A DNA stretch of 64,000 nucleotides from Inquilinus sp. Marseille-Q2685 (GCF_916619195.1 NZ_CAKAKL010000002.1:186001-250000), one strand, 5' to 3'. Shown: positions 35,986 through 45,178, counted from the stretch's first letter. Notes: generated from the sequence alone by a model not told the origin. Translations and numbers: made by a program.

Positions 35986-36285
35986 ATGTATCCAGCCAAT
36001 CTCTTCCGCGCCCTGGCCAATGAGCGCCGCCTGCAGATCCTGGAGTGGCTGAAGGATCCGCGCGCGCATTTCCCGCCGCAGGCCGATGGCGACCTGGTCG
36101 AGGACGGGGTCTGCGGCGTGTTCATCGCCGACAAGCTCGGCATCAGCCAGCCGACGCTGAGCGAGCATATGCGCGTGCTGGTCCAGTCCGGTCTGGTGGT
36201 GCCGAAGCGGATCAAGCAATGGACCTTCTACAAGCGCGACGAGGAGAAGATCCGCGCGGCGCGGGCGATGGTCGACGCCCTCTGA
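35986..36285 (+). CDS. ArsR family transcriptional regulator
   Basis: 99 residues: a winged helix with [20 protein letters not shown], then [20 protein letters not shown] and [20 protein letters not shown]. No metal-binding cysteine cluster of ArsR/SmtB type (only one cysteine, in DGVCGVF), so it may sense something other than a metal. It is divergent from phzF, with an inverted repeat between them. No Shine-Dalgarno is seen before the ATG. Confidence 0.88.
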   Translation: MYPANLFRALANERRLQILEWLKDPRAHFPPQADGDLVEDGVCGVFIADKLGISQPTLSEHMRVLVQSGLVVPKRIKQWTFYKRDEEKIRAARAMVDAL

Positions 36286-36346
36286 GGCTTTCCGCCGGGC
36301 GGTCTCGTGCCTATGTTCGGGACGACCCGACACCAAGGCCCGATCG

Positions 36347-36838
36347 ATGTTCCAGACCGCACGCCCTGACCCCTCCCTGCCGAAGGCCGAGGCTTATCGC
36401 GACCTGCTCTCCCAGGCGGAGGGGCTGTTCCATGGCGAGACCGACGCCATCGCCAACGCCGCCAACCTGTCGGCGCTGATCTATCACGGCCTGCCGGACC
36501 TGAACTGGGCCGGCTTCTACCTGCTGCGCAGTGAGGGCGAGCTGGTGCTCGGGCCGTTCCAGGGCAAGCCGGCCTGCATCCGCATCCCGCTCGGCCGCGG
36601 CGTCTGCGGCACGGCGGCGGAGCGTCGGGTATCGGTGCTGGTGCCGGATGTGCACGCCTTTCCCGGCCACATCGCCTGCGACGCCGCCTCGCGGTCCGAA
36701 CTGGTGGTGCCGCTGCTGCGGGACGGCCGGGTGATCGGCGTGCTCGACCTCGACAGCCCGCTGCCCAATCGCTTCGACGCCGAGGACCAGGCCGGGATCG
36801 AGGCGCTCGCGGCTCTCTGGGTCGCTGCCAGCGCCTGA
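36347..36838 (+). CDS. msrC: Free methionine-(R)-sulfoxide reductase (fRMsr)
   Basis: 163 residues of GAF fold. The three redox cysteines C77, C87 and C111 in KPACIRIPLGRGVCGTAA and AFPGHIACDAASRSE keep the spacing of the E. coli enzyme. DLDSPLPNRFDAED supplies the substrate-binding acidic residues. It reduces free methionine-R-sulfoxide with thioredoxin. It follows arsR by 61 bp and converges with greB. Confidence 0.93.
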   Translation: MFQTARPDPSLPKAEAYRDLLSQAEGLFHGETDAIANAANLSALIYHGLPDLNWAGFYLLRSEGELVLGPFQGKPACIRIPLGRGVCGTAAERRVSVLVPDVHAFPGHIACDAASRSELVVPLLRDGRVIGVLDLDSPLPNRFDAEDQAGIEALAALWVAASA

Positions 36839-36842
36839 CGGC

Positions 36843-37394
36843 TCAGCCGTTCTCGTAGCGGATCTCGATCACCTCGGCGGTCTCGATGCCGGCCGGGGTG
36901 CGGACCTCGACCACGTCTCCTTCCTGCGCCCGCATCAGCGCGCGGGCGAGGGGGGAGATCCAGCTGATCTCGCCCTCTTCCGGCCGGGTCTCGTCGATGC
37001 CGACGATGCGCACCGTGCGCTCGCGGTCCTGGCCGTCGACATAGGTCACGGTGGCGCCGAAATAGACCCGGTCGCGATTGGTCTGGCGCGCCGGGTCGAC
37101 CACCTCGGCGATCTCCAGCCGCTTGGTCAGGAACCGCACCCGGCGGTCGATCTCGCGCAGCCGCTTCTTGCCGTAGATGTAGTCGCCGTTCTCCGACCGG
37201 TCGCCGTTGCCGGCGGCCCAGGACACGACCTCGACCACCTTCGGCCGCTCGACCCGCCACAGCTGCTTCAGCTCGTCCTGCAGCCGCTGGAAGCCCTCGG
37301 GCGTGATGTAGTTCTTCGACCCCGCGGGCAAGGGCGCCGGCGCGTCGTCCAGCTCCTCCTCGGTGTCGGTCTCTTTGGTGAAGGCCTTGCTCAT
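36843..37394 (-). CDS. greB: Transcription elongation factor GreB
   Basis: 183 residues. An N-terminal coiled-coil has YITPEGFQRLQDELKQLW and GDRSENGDYIYGKKRLREID, whose acidic tip (about residues 62-72) reaches the RNA polymerase active site and stimulates transcript cleavage. The FKBP-like C-terminal domain has YFGATVTYVDG and ISWISPLARALM. The first 26 residues are an acidic extension. It is divergent from nothing and lies 44 bp upstream of no partner; the neighbour purD is on the same strand behind it. Confidence 0.92.
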   Translation of the reverse strand: MSKAFTKETDTEEELDDAPAPLPAGSKNYITPEGFQRLQDELKQLWRVERPKVVEVVSWAAGNGDRSENGDYIYGKKRLREIDRRVRFLTKRLEIAEVVDPARQTNRDRVYFGATVTYVDGQDRERTVRIVGIDETRPEEGEISWISPLARALMRAQEGDVVEVRTPAGIETAEVIEIRYENG

Positions 37395-37438
37395 CCGGGC
37401 AGTCTACGCCGATCGGGCCGCAGGTTTCAAAAACGTGG

Positions 37439-38698
37439 TCACACCGCGATATCTCTTCGGCAGAACCCCTCAGGCCAGTCGATGCGGTCGACGGCCTGGT
37501 AGGCCCGCGACCGAGCCTCGGCGATGTCGGCGCCCAGGGCGGTCACCGCCAGCACCCGGCCGCCCTGGGCGGTGACGGTGCCGTCGGCTTCCGCCTTCGT
37601 GCCGGCGTGGAAGACGATGGTGCCCGGCACCTGCACGGCCTCGTCCAGCGCCCGGATCGAGCTGCCCTTGTTGTAGTTGCCCGGATAGCCCTTCGCCGCC
37701 ATCACCACCGTCACTGCCGCCTCCGGCCGCCAGCGCAGGGTCAGGTGCCGCAGCTCGCCGTCGGCGGCGGCGATCAGGGCGGTCAGCAGGTCCGAGTTCA
37801 GCCGCGGCAGCAGCGTCTCGCATTCCGGGTCGCCGAAGCGGACATTGTGCTCGATCAGCTGCGGCCCGCGCTCGGTCAGCATCAGCCCGGCAAACAGGAT
37901 GCCGCGGAACGGCGTGCCCTCGGCCGCCATGGCGCGCAAGGTCGGCTGCACGATCTCGGCCATGATCCGGGCCTCGAGCTCCGGCGTCGCCAGCGGATGC
38001 GGCGAGACGGCACCCATGCCGCCGGTGTTCGGGCCCTGGTCGTGGTCGAAGGCCCGCTTGTGGTCGCGGGCGGTGGCCAGCGGCAGCGCGCTCTCGCCGT
38101 CGCATAGGGCGAAGAAGCTCAGCTCCGGTCCGGTCAGGCACTCCTCGACCACGATCGAGGCGCCGGCGGCGCCGAAGCCGCCCTCGGTCAGCATCGTGTC
38201 GACCGCGGCCTGGGCCTCCTCCACGGTCGCGGCCACCACCACGCCCTTGCCGGCGGCCAGCCCATCGGCCTTGACCACGATCGGCGCGCCTTCGGCGGCG
38301 ATATAGGCCTTGGCCCCGGCCGCTTCGGTGAAGCGGCGGTAGCGCGCGGTCGGGATGCCGTATTTCGCGCACAGGTCCTTGGTGAAGCCCTTCGACCCCT
38401 CCAGCGCGGCGGCCGATGCTGTCGGGCCGAAGGCCTTGATCTCGGCCTCGGTCAGCCGGTCGACAAGGCCCGCCACCAGCGGCGCCTCCGGCCCGACCAC
38501 GACGAAGTCGATCGCGTTCTCTCGGGCGAACCTGACCAGCCCGTCGACATCCTCGGCCGCGATCGGCACGCAGGTCGCCTCCTTGGCGATGCCGGCGTTG
38601 CCCGGCGCGCAGAACAGCGTGGTGCACAGGGGGGAAGCGGCGATCGCCCAGGCCAGGGCATGTTCGCGGCCGCCGCCGCCGACCAGAAGGATGCGCAT
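37439..38698 (-). CDS. purD: Phosphoribosylamine-glycine ligase (GARS)
   Basis: 419 residues. The N-terminal [14 protein letters not shown] (about 7-20) and the ATP-grasp core with [20 protein letters not shown] and the family signature [14 protein letters not shown] are intact. It makes glycinamide ribonucleotide in purine synthesis. It is divergent from xseA, 55 bp away, a common alphaproteobacterial pair. Confidence 0.96.
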   Translation of the reverse strand: MRILLVGGGGREHALAWAIAASPLCTTLFCAPGNAGIAKEATCVPIAAEDVDGLVRFARENAIDFVVVGPEAPLVAGLVDRLTEAEIKAFGPTASAAALEGSKGFTKDLCAKYGIPTARYRRFTEAAGAKAYIAAEGAPIVVKADGLAAGKGVVVAATVEEAQAAVDTMLTEGGFGAAGASIVVEECLTGPELSFFALCDGESALPLATARDHKRAFDHDQGPNTGGMGAVSPHPLATPELEARIMAEIVQPTLRAMAAEGTPFRGILFAGLMLTERGPQLIEHNVRFGDPECETLLPRLNSDLLTALIAAADGELRHLTLRWRPEAAVTVVMAAKGYPGNYNKGSSIRALDEAVQVPGTIVFHAGTKAEADGTVTAQGGRVLAVTALGADIAEARSRAYQAVDRIDWPEGFCRRDIAV

Positions 38699-38753
38699 CG
38701 AAGGACCCGTCTCACTTGCTCGAACGGCAGGGGTTTAGCATGGTGGCCGCAGC

Positions 38754-40259
38754 ATGACCGAGCAAAACGACACCCCCGCTGCCCCTCAGGGCCGCCCCGG
38801 CTCCAACCTGCCGGAATTCACCATCGCCGAGCTGACCGGCGCGCTGAAGCGCACGATCGAGGGCGAGTTCGGCCTGGTCCGCGTGCGCGCCGAGATCGGC
38901 AAGGTCACCGTGCCGCGCTCCGGCCATGTCTACCTGACGCTCAAGGACGACAGCTGCACCCTCGAATCGGTGATCTGGAAGGGCCAGCTGCCGCGCCTGA
39001 TGGTGCGGCCGGAGCAGGGGATGGAGGTGGTCTGCACCGGCCGGCTGACCATCTACGGCTCGCGCTCGCAGTACCAGATGGTGATCGAGCAGATGGAGCT
39101 GGCGGGCGAGGGCGCCATCCTCAAGATGCTGGAGGAGCGCCGCCGCCGCCTCGCCGCCGAAGGGCTGTTCGAGGCCGCGCGCAAGCGGGCGCTGCCCTTC
39201 CTGCCGCGGGTGATCGGCGTCGTCACCTCGCCGACCGGCGCGGTGATCCGCGACATCCTGCACCGCCTGTCCGACCGCTTCCCGCGCCACGTCCTGGTCT
39301 GGCCGGTGGCGGTGCAGGGCGACAGCGCGGCGGGGCAGGTGGCGGCGGCGATCGAGGGCTTCAACGCGCTCCCGCCCGGCGGCCCGGTGCCACGGCCGGA
39401 CCTGCTGATCGTCGCCCGCGGCGGCGGCAGCCTGGAAGACCTGATGCCGTTCAACGAGGAGATCGTGGTACGCGCCGCCGCGGCCAGCGCCATCCCGCTG
39501 ATCTCCGCCGTCGGGCATGAGACCGACACCACTTTGATCGACTACGCCGCCGACCGCCGCGCCCCGACCCCGACCGCGGCGGCAGAGATGGCGGTGCCGG
39601 TGCGGGCCGAGCTGCTGGGCCGGGTGCTGGACTGCGCCCGCCGCCTCGAAGCCGGCACCGCCCGGCTGTTCGGCGAGCACCGCACCCGGCTCGACGCGCT
39701 GCGCCGTGGCCTGGGCGACCCGGCGCGGCTGATCGAGACGGCGATGCAGCGGCTGGACGACCGCGGCGAGCGGCTGGACCGCGCCGCGCTCGGCCGGGTC
39801 GAGCGCTGCCGCTCCTGGCTGGCCGAACTCGGCGCCCGGCTGCCGCATCCGCGCCGCCAGGTGGCGGAGACGGCACGGCACCTTTCCCAGCTCGGCGACC
39901 GCCTGACCGCCTGCGGCCCCCGCCTGCCCCATCGCCCGGCCGAACGGTTCCACGCCCTGTCCGGCCGCTTCGGGCCGGAGCCGGTGCAGCGCGCCCTGGC
40001 GGACCGCGCGGCGCGGCTGGCCGCCGCCGGCCGGCTGCTGGAGAGCTACTCCTATGTCGACGTGCTGCGCCGCGGCTATACCCTGGTGCTGGCCCCGGCG
40101 ACCGGGCACGCCCGGGGCTCGGCGCAGGAGGCGCCCCCCGGCCGGGCCGTGTCGATCCGCTTCCAGGACGGCGAGGCCCCGGCGGTGATCGGCGGCAGCA
40201 AGCCGCCCCGCCCCGCCCGCGCGCCGGACCCGAAGCCGGAGCAGGGGACGCTGCTGTAG
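38754..40259 (+). CDS. xseA: Exodeoxyribonuclease VII large subunit
   Basis: 501 residues. An N-terminal OB fold (TIAELTGALKRTIEGEFGLV, RVRAEIGKVTVPRSGHVYLT) is followed by the catalytic region LPRVIGVVTSPTGAVIRDIL and the conserved RGGGSLEDLMPFNEE, then a long helical segment. It binds XseB and cuts single-stranded DNA from both ends. The C-terminal 40 residues are a Pro/Ala-rich tail. xseB is not in the window. Confidence 0.95.
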   Translation: MTEQNDTPAAPQGRPGSNLPEFTIAELTGALKRTIEGEFGLVRVRAEIGKVTVPRSGHVYLTLKDDSCTLESVIWKGQLPRLMVRPEQGMEVVCTGRLTIYGSRSQYQMVIEQMELAGEGAILKMLEERRRRLAAEGLFEAARKRALPFLPRVIGVVTSPTGAVIRDILHRLSDRFPRHVLVWPVAVQGDSAAGQVAAAIEGFNALPPGGPVPRPDLLIVARGGGSLEDLMPFNEEIVVRAAAASAIPLISAVGHETDTTLIDYAADRRAPTPTAAAEMAVPVRAELLGRVLDCARRLEAGTARLFGEHRTRLDALRRGLGDPARLIETAMQRLDDRGERLDRAALGRVERCRSWLAELGARLPHPRRQVAETARHLSQLGDRLTACGPRLPHRPAERFHALSGRFGPEPVQRALADRAARLAAAGRLLESYSYVDVLRRGYTLVLAPATGHARGSAQEAPPGRAVSIRFQDGEAPAVIGGSKPPRPARAPDPKPEQGTLL

Positions 40260-40262
40260 GCG

Positions 40263-40946
40263 CTACGCCGGTTCCGCCAGGGCCCAACGGCGCGGCGGAT
40301 CGAGCCAGCGGACCAGCCGCAGCCCGGCAGAGGTCAGTTCGCTCGCCATCTGCGAGTCGTCCATCAGTTCGTGGGTATAGCTCTGCGTCCACGTCGCGTC
40401 GGCCGCTTCCGAGCGGAGGACGATGTGAGCCAGGCGGCCGTCATGCCGCACCGATTCGATGACATGGCGGATGCCGGCCTCCTCCCCGGCCGGCCCGGGG
40501 CGCAGCGCCGCGAAGGTGTCGGGGTTGCGCCGCTCGATCAGCACTGCGCCGCCCGGCCGGATGTGGCGCCGGCAGGTGGCGAGCAGGGCGGCGCGCGTCG
40601 CCGCGTCGGGGAAGTTGATCAGGGTGCTGGCCAGCAGCACCGCGTCGAAGCTGCGGCCGAGATCGAGCCCCTCGATATCGGCCTGCACCGTCTCCGCGCC
40701 CTTGATGTGAGCCAGCATCTCGGCCGAGTTGTCGACCGCGGTCACGGCATAGCCGCGGGCGATCAGCGGATGGGTGACGCGGCCCGGGCCCGAGCCGAGC
40801 TCCAGGATCGAGCCGCCGGCCGGGACCACGGCGGCAATGATCTCGGGCTCGTTGTCCGCCTCCAGGCGCCGATACAGCTCGACGGCGCAGCCGTCCTGGG
40901 TGCGCGCGCCCGGCCCGGTGCCGGTGAAGCGGATCCGGGATCCCAT
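40263..40946 (-). CDS. SAM-dependent methyltransferase
   Basis: 227 residues. Class I motif I is SILELGSGPGRVTHPLIARG (46-65), with VTAVDNSAEML for motif II and FDAVLLASTLINFPD for the post-I region. A lead segment with GAVELYRRLEADNEPEIIA-like spacing is common in small-molecule methyltransferases; the target is not known. It converges with xseA and diverges from the aminoglycoside-kinase-like gene, 103 bp away. Confidence 0.85.
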   Translation of the reverse strand: MGSRIRFTGTGPGARTQDGCAVELYRRLEADNEPEIIAAVVPAGGSILELGSGPGRVTHPLIARGYAVTAVDNSAEMLAHIKGAETVQADIEGLDLGRSFDAVLLASTLINFPDAATRAALLATCRRHIRPGGAVLIERRNPDTFAALRPGPAGEEAGIRHVIESVRHDGRLAHIVLRSEAADATWTQSYTHELMDDSQMASELTSAGLRLVRWLDPPRRWALAEPA

Positions 40947-41049
40947 CGAAGGCCTCCTCCGTCGGAACACTCTGGCGGAGATGGCGATGACGGGGCATCC
41001 CTTGAAGCCCGTCTCCCTTGCCCCTGAGTGCCGCAACCAAGGATCGAGG

Positions 41050-41889
41050 ATGTTCGAGGAAGACTTGGCCCGCTGGGGCCTGGTGCCGGACGGCGAGCCG
41101 ATCGTCACCCATGGCAGCCGGCTGCTGGCGGTGCGCTGCGGCGACCTGCCGGCGATGATCAAGCAGCCGGTCAACGAGGACGAGAAGCTCGGCTGCCTCC
41201 TGATGCAGTACTGGACCGGGGAGGGCGCGGCGATGGTGCTGGCCCAGCACGGCGACACGCTGCTGCTGGAGCGCGCCACCGGCCCGGGCTCGCTGACCGC
41301 CATGGCGCTGCAGGGGCAGGACGACGAGTCCTGCCGCATACTGTGCGACGCCGCGAACCGGCTGCACGCGCCGCGCGGCCGGCCGCTGCCGGACGGGCTG
41401 CTGCCGTTGGAGCGGTGGTTCGAGCCGCTGACCCTGGGCGGCGGCCGCCATGGCGGCGTCGTGGCCCGCGCCGCCGCCGTCGCCCGCGAGCTGCTGGCGG
41501 AGCGGCGCGACATCGTCACCCTGCATGGCGACCTGCACCACGACAACGTGCTGGATTTCGGCCCGCGCGGCTGGCTGGCGATCGACCCCCGGCACCTGGT
41601 CGGCGACCGCGGCTATGATTTCGGCAGCATCTTCACCAACCCCGACATGGGCTTCCCCGGCGCGCCGGCCCTCGCGGCACCGGACCGGGCCGTGACCACG
41701 CAACCCGGCCGCCTGGCCCGGCGGGCGGCGGTGGTGGCCGAGGCGGCGGGGATGGAGCGCGGCCGGCTGCTGCGCTGGGTGCTGGCCGCGGCCGGCCTGT
41801 CCGCCGTCTGGAGCCTCGACGACGGCGACCACCCGGCGATCGACCTGGCGGTGGCGGAGATGGCGCTGGCGGAGCTGGGCGGGGGCTGA
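41050..41889 (+). CDS. Aminoglycoside/hydroxyurea antibiotic resistance kinase-like protein
   Basis: 279 residues. The phosphotransferase loop is LHGDLHHDNVLDFG (Brenner-type HGDxHxxN, catalytic Asp) followed by AIDPRHLVGDRGYDFGSIF (metal-binding DPR). This, with the N-terminal KQPVNEDEKLGCLLMQYWTG, matches the APH(6)-like kinase group (streptomycin, hydroxyurea). Whether it gives resistance or phosphorylates a metabolite is open. ATG 41050 has GATCGAGG just upstream; the longer frame overlaps the divergent methyltransferase gene. Confidence 0.85.
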   Translation: MFEEDLARWGLVPDGEPIVTHGSRLLAVRCGDLPAMIKQPVNEDEKLGCLLMQYWTGEGAAMVLAQHGDTLLLERATGPGSLTAMALQGQDDESCRILCDAANRLHAPRGRPLPDGLLPLERWFEPLTLGGGRHGGVVARAAAVARELLAERRDIVTLHGDLHHDNVLDFGPRGWLAIDPRHLVGDRGYDFGSIFTNPDMGFPGAPALAAPDRAVTTQPGRLARRAAVVAEAAGMERGRLLRWVLAAAGLSAVWSLDDGDHPAIDLAVAEMALAELGGG

Positions 41890-41964
41890 CGGCCGCATTT
41901 TTTGCCGGCCGTGTCGGCGCCGGGCATACTCCTTCGTCCTCGGGAGGAAGAAGGAAACACCCGG

Positions 41965-42339
41965 ATGCTGTACGCCGTCCTCTGCTACCACAACGAAGCC
42001 GTGACGGAGGCCTGGAGCAAGGCCGAAGACGACGCCGTCATGACCCGGTTGGCCGCGGTGCAGGAGCCGCTGGCCCGGCAGGGCAAGATCGGGCCGGTCG
42101 CCCGGCTGCTGCCGACCACCGCCGCCGCCACCCTACGCCTGGGCGCGGGCGGCGAAGCGCTGGTGATCGACGGCCCCTTCGCCGAGACCAAGGAGCAGCT
42201 TCTGGGCTTCTACACCTTCGACTGCGCCTCGCTGGACGAGGTGCTGGACATCGTGCGCGACCTCGCGCGCGCCAATCCCGGGGGGGCCTATGAGATCCGC
42301 CCGATCCGCATCTTCAAGCCTGGGACAGCTGGATCATGA
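41965..42339 (+). CDS. YCII-related DGPF-domain protein
   Basis: 124 residues. The opening MLYAVLCYHNEAVTEAWSKA and the name-giving motif in VIDGPFAETKEQLLGFYTFD (56-75), ending EIRPIRIF, define the DGPF group. These proteins are genetically tied to ECF42 sigma factors, and their action is unknown. The stop overlaps the sigma factor start (ATGA at 42336-42339). An AGGAAG site precedes the ATG. Confidence 0.93.
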   Translation: MLYAVLCYHNEAVTEAWSKAEDDAVMTRLAAVQEPLARQGKIGPVARLLPTTAAATLRLGAGGEALVIDGPFAETKEQLLGFYTFDCASLDEVLDIVRDLARANPGGAYEIRPIRIFKPGTAGS

Positions 42340-43592
42340 ACGACATCGCCTGGATCGACACGGCCTTCGCCTCCGCCCGTCCCCAGGCTCTCGGTGCGCT
42401 GCTGCGCTATTTCCGGGACCTCGACACGGCGGAGGAGGCGTTCCAGGAGGCCTGTCTCCGGGCGCTGAAGACCTGGCCGCAGAAGGGGCCGCCGCGCGAC
42501 CCGGCCGCTTGGCTGATCTTCGTCGGCCGCAACGCCGCCCTCGACGGCGTGCGCCGCGGCCGGAAGCAGGAGCCGCTGCCGCCGGACGAGGTGCTGTCCG
42601 ACCTGGAGGACGCCGAGACCGACCTGGCCGAGCGGCTGGATGGCGCCGAGTACCGCGACGACATCCTGCGGCTTCTGTTCATCTGCTGCCATCCCGACCT
42701 GCCGACGACGCAGCAGATTGCGCTGGCGCTGCGCATCGTCTCCGGCCTCTCGGTGAAGCAGATCGCCCGCGCCTTCCTGGTCGGCGAGAGCGCGATGGAG
42801 CAGCGCATCACCCGGGCCAAGGCCAAGGTGGCGAACGCCGGCGTGCCGTTCGAGACGCCGGGCGCGCCAGAGCGGGCGCAGCGTCTGGCCATCGTCGCCG
42901 CCATGATCTACCTGGTGTTCAACGAGGGCTATTCCGCCGCCAACAGCGAGGAAGCGCCGCTGCGCGCGCCGCTGTGCGACGAGGCGATCCGCCTGGCCCG
43001 GCTTCTGCTGCGGCTGTTCCCGGCCGAGCCGGAGATCATGGGCCTCACCGCGCTCCTGCTGCTTCAGCACTCGCGGGCGCCGGCGCGCTTCGACGCCGAG
43101 GGCGGCATCGTGCTGCTGGAGGACCAGGACCGCAGCCTGTGGAACCGCGCCATGATCGCCGAGGGGCTGGCCCTGATCGACAAGGCGATCCGCCATCGCC
43201 AGCCCGGCCCCTACCAGGTGCAGGCGGCGATCGCGGCGCTGCACGCCCGGGCGGCGCGGGCGCAGGACACCGACTGGGCGCAGATCGACATGCTCTACGC
43301 CACGCTCGAGCGGCTGCAGCCCTCGCCGGTGGTCACGCTCAACCGGGCGGTCGCCGTGGCGAAGCTGCGCGGCCCGCAGGCGGCGCTGGAGATGATCGAG
43401 CCGCTGGCGCCGCGCCTGTCCGGCTACTTCTACTTCTTCGGCGTGCGGGGGGCGCTGCTGCAGCAGCTCGGCCGCTTCGGCGAGGCGCGCGAGGCCTTCA
43501 ACCGGGCCATCGCCCTGGCCAACACCGCGGCCGAGGCCGCCCATATCCGGATGCATCTCGACCGGCTGCAGCAGGACGGGACGGCCGGCTGA
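42336..43592 (+). CDS. ECF42 group RNA polymerase sigma factor
   Basis: 418 residues. Sigma region 2 is LRYFRDLDTAEEAFQEACLR (about 27-46) and region 4 includes LPTTQQIALALRIVSGLSVK and QIARAFLVGESAMEQRITRA. A long C-terminal helical extension with TPR-like repeats (GLALIDKAIRHRQPGPYQVQ; NRAIALANTAAEAAHIRM) is typical of ECF42 and probably replaces an anti-sigma factor in sensing. It is co-translated with the DGPF gene. Likely targets are the DGPF gene itself and nearby VOC/SnoaL-like genes. Confidence 0.93.
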   Translation: MNDIAWIDTAFASARPQALGALLRYFRDLDTAEEAFQEACLRALKTWPQKGPPRDPAAWLIFVGRNAALDGVRRGRKQEPLPPDEVLSDLEDAETDLAERLDGAEYRDDILRLLFICCHPDLPTTQQIALALRIVSGLSVKQIARAFLVGESAMEQRITRAKAKVANAGVPFETPGAPERAQRLAIVAAMIYLVFNEGYSAANSEEAPLRAPLCDEAIRLARLLLRLFPAEPEIMGLTALLLLQHSRAPARFDAEGGIVLLEDQDRSLWNRAMIAEGLALIDKAIRHRQPGPYQVQAAIAALHARAARAQDTDWAQIDMLYATLERLQPSPVVTLNRAVAVAKLRGPQAALEMIEPLAPRLSGYFYFFGVRGALLQQLGRFGEAREAFNRAIALANTAAEAAHIRMHLDRLQQDGTAG

Positions 43593-43696
43593 GACCGGAA
43601 AATTTCGAGGCCGTGTCGGCGCCGCTGCGGCCCGGCCGTCCTTGAGGCAGGCGCGCGGCATCCGCCGCGGCGCGAAAGAGAAATCAGGAGGACGTC

Positions 43697-44116
43697 ATGG
43701 CCCAGACGACAGATGCAGCTCCCCCGGTCCTCGGCGGCCTGGTCGCCTATGTGAACGTCGAGGGAGCGTCGAAGGCCGCCGAGTTCTACGAGAAGGCCTT
43801 CGGCGCGAAGACGGTCTATTCGGTGCCGCCCGACGAGAAGGGGCGGACCATGCATGTCCACGCCCATGTCAACGGCAGCTCGCTGATGATCTCCGACTTC
43901 TATCCGGAGCATGGCTTCGCCTTCGAGCCGCCGCAGGCCTTCACCCTGCAGCTCATCCTCAAGGCGGACGAGATCGACGCCTGGTGGAAGCGGGCGGTCG
44001 ATGCCGGTTGCACGGTCGAGGTGCCGCTGGACGTGATGTTCTGGGGCGACCGGTGGGGCCGGCTGAAGGACCCGTTCGGCATCGCCTGGGCGATGAACGC
44101 GCCGGTCAAGTCCTGA
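43697..44116 (+). CDS. VOC family glyoxalase/bleomycin-resistance-like protein
   Basis: 139 residues. GGLVAYVNVEGASKAAEFYE, then KAFGAKTVYSVPPDEKGRTM, and WGDRWGRLKDPFGIAWAMN form a PhnB-like VOC fold. The ribosome site AGGAGGA precedes the ATG. It lies 104 bp after the ECF42 gene; small VOC proteins are common members of ECF42/DGPF loci. Substrate unknown. Confidence 0.88.
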   Translation: MAQTTDAAPPVLGGLVAYVNVEGASKAAEFYEKAFGAKTVYSVPPDEKGRTMHVHAHVNGSSLMISDFYPEHGFAFEPPQAFTLQLILKADEIDAWWKRAVDAGCTVEVPLDVMFWGDRWGRLKDPFGIAWAMNAPVKS

Positions 44117-44187
44117 GGCCGTTCGGCGAGATGCCGGCGGAAGGACATGCGCCGTTCGCCGGCTTCCGTGATGCGATGGAGGAAGAA

Positions 44188-44631
44188 ATGACCGGCCAGC
44201 ATGACAGCGAATCCGAGATCCGCGCCCTGATCGAGGAGCGCGCGGCGGCGCTGCGCCGCAAGGACGCCGAGGGCTTCGTCGCCCGCCAGGCCGCGGACTA
44301 CGCCCTGTTCTCCCTGTACTCCATGGGGTCGCCGCTGGCAGCCGACCAGGCGAGCGTCGAGGACGTGGACGGCTGGTTCGCCACCTGGTACGGGCCGATC
44401 GGCTACGAGGTCCGCGACCTCGACATCGCGGCTGGCGGCGATGTCGCCTTCTGCCACGGTTTCGCCCGGATGAGCGGCACCAAGACCGACGGCGAGACGG
44501 TCGACCTGTGGTTTCGCCTCACCCTGGGCCTGCGCCGGACCACCGAGGGTTGGACCATCGTGCATGAGCACGAATCCGTGCCCTTCTACATGGATGGCAG
44601 CCTGCGGGCGGCGGTGGACCTGAAGCCCTGA
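44188..44631 (+). CDS. SnoaL/DUF4440-like (NTF2 fold) protein, tandem copy A
   Basis: 147 residues. EIRALIEERAAALRRKDAEG at the start, GWFATWYGPIGYEVRDLDIA in the middle and WTIVHEHESVPFYMDGSLRA at the end give the cone-shaped NTF2-like fold shared by SnoaL polyketide cyclases and ketosteroid isomerases. Most stand-alone members have unknown function. GGAGG precedes the ATG at 44188. It is 72 bp after the VOC gene, and a near-copy follows. The stop region carries three copies of TGAAGCCC (44621-44644), a slippage-type tandem repeat. Confidence 0.85.
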   Translation: MTGQHDSESEIRALIEERAAALRRKDAEGFVARQAADYALFSLYSMGSPLAADQASVEDVDGWFATWYGPIGYEVRDLDIAAGGDVAFCHGFARMSGTKTDGETVDLWFRLTLGLRRTTEGWTIVHEHESVPFYMDGSLRAAVDLKP

Positions 44632-44649
44632 AGCCCTGAAGCCCTGGAG

Positions 44650-44710
44650 CGCCGGGTCAGGCGGTCCTACCCAGCCCCGGTAGACCGGGTGATGGGCGAT
44701 CAGATGTCCA
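44650..44710 (-). pseudogene. Relic of the 3' end of a SnoaL-like gene
   Basis: After copy A, the sequence GCGCCGGGTCAGGCGGTCC and GATGGGCGATCAG repeats the sequence behind copy B, where it is the 3' end of the intact minus-strand gene at 45179-45601. Two deletions (about 35 and 10 bases) separate matching blocks. The segment is therefore a truncated leftover of the convergent gene carried along in the duplication. Confidence 0.65.
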
Positions 44711-44740
44711 GAGAATGGACTTGAGACAGAGGAGAACCCC

Positions 44741-45169
44741 TTGGCCAACACCAACGAAGCCCCGATCCGCGCCCTGATCCAGGAGCGCTCGGCAGCGCTG
44801 CGCCGCAAGGATGCCAAGGGCGTCGTCGCCTGCCAGGCCGCCGACTATGTCCTCTACTCCCTGGCGCCGCCGCTGCGGACCGTCGAATCCGGGACCGAGG
44901 GGCTGGACGAGTGGTTCGCCACTTGGCGTGGCCCGATCGGCTACGAGATCCACGACCTCGGCATCGCGGCGGACGGCGACGTCGCCTTCTGCCACGGCTT
45001 CGCCCGGATGACCGGCACCAAGATCGACGGCGAGACGGTCGAGCTGTGGTTCCGCATCACCCTCGGCCTGCGCCGCGCCGCCGGCGGCTGGACCATCGTG
45101 CACGAGCACGAATCCGTGCCCTTCTACATGGACGGCAGCCTGCGGGCGGCGGTGGACCTGAAGCCCTGA
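44741..45169 (+). CDS. SnoaL/DUF4440-like (NTF2 fold) protein, tandem copy B
   Basis: 142 residues, clearly duplicated from copy A. The final 26 residues are identical in both, and only two bases differ over the last 78 nucleotides. The middle (WFATWRGPIGYEIHDLGIAA) diverges more, and a four-residue loop present in A (SMGS) is missing here. It starts with TTG, six bases after a GAGGAGA site. Probably both copies bind a small hydrophobic ligand; no catalytic role can be claimed. Confidence 0.84.
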   Translation: MANTNEAPIRALIQERSAALRRKDAKGVVACQAADYVLYSLAPPLRTVESGTEGLDEWFATWRGPIGYEIHDLGIAADGDVAFCHGFARMTGTKIDGETVELWFRITLGLRRAAGGWTIVHEHESVPFYMDGSLRAAVDLKP

Positions 45170-45178
45170 GGCGCCGGG

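Noticed and set aside
38712-40109. 465-codon frame antisense to xseA
   Set aside because: xseA is complete and conserved; the antisense frame is a GC-skew artefact.
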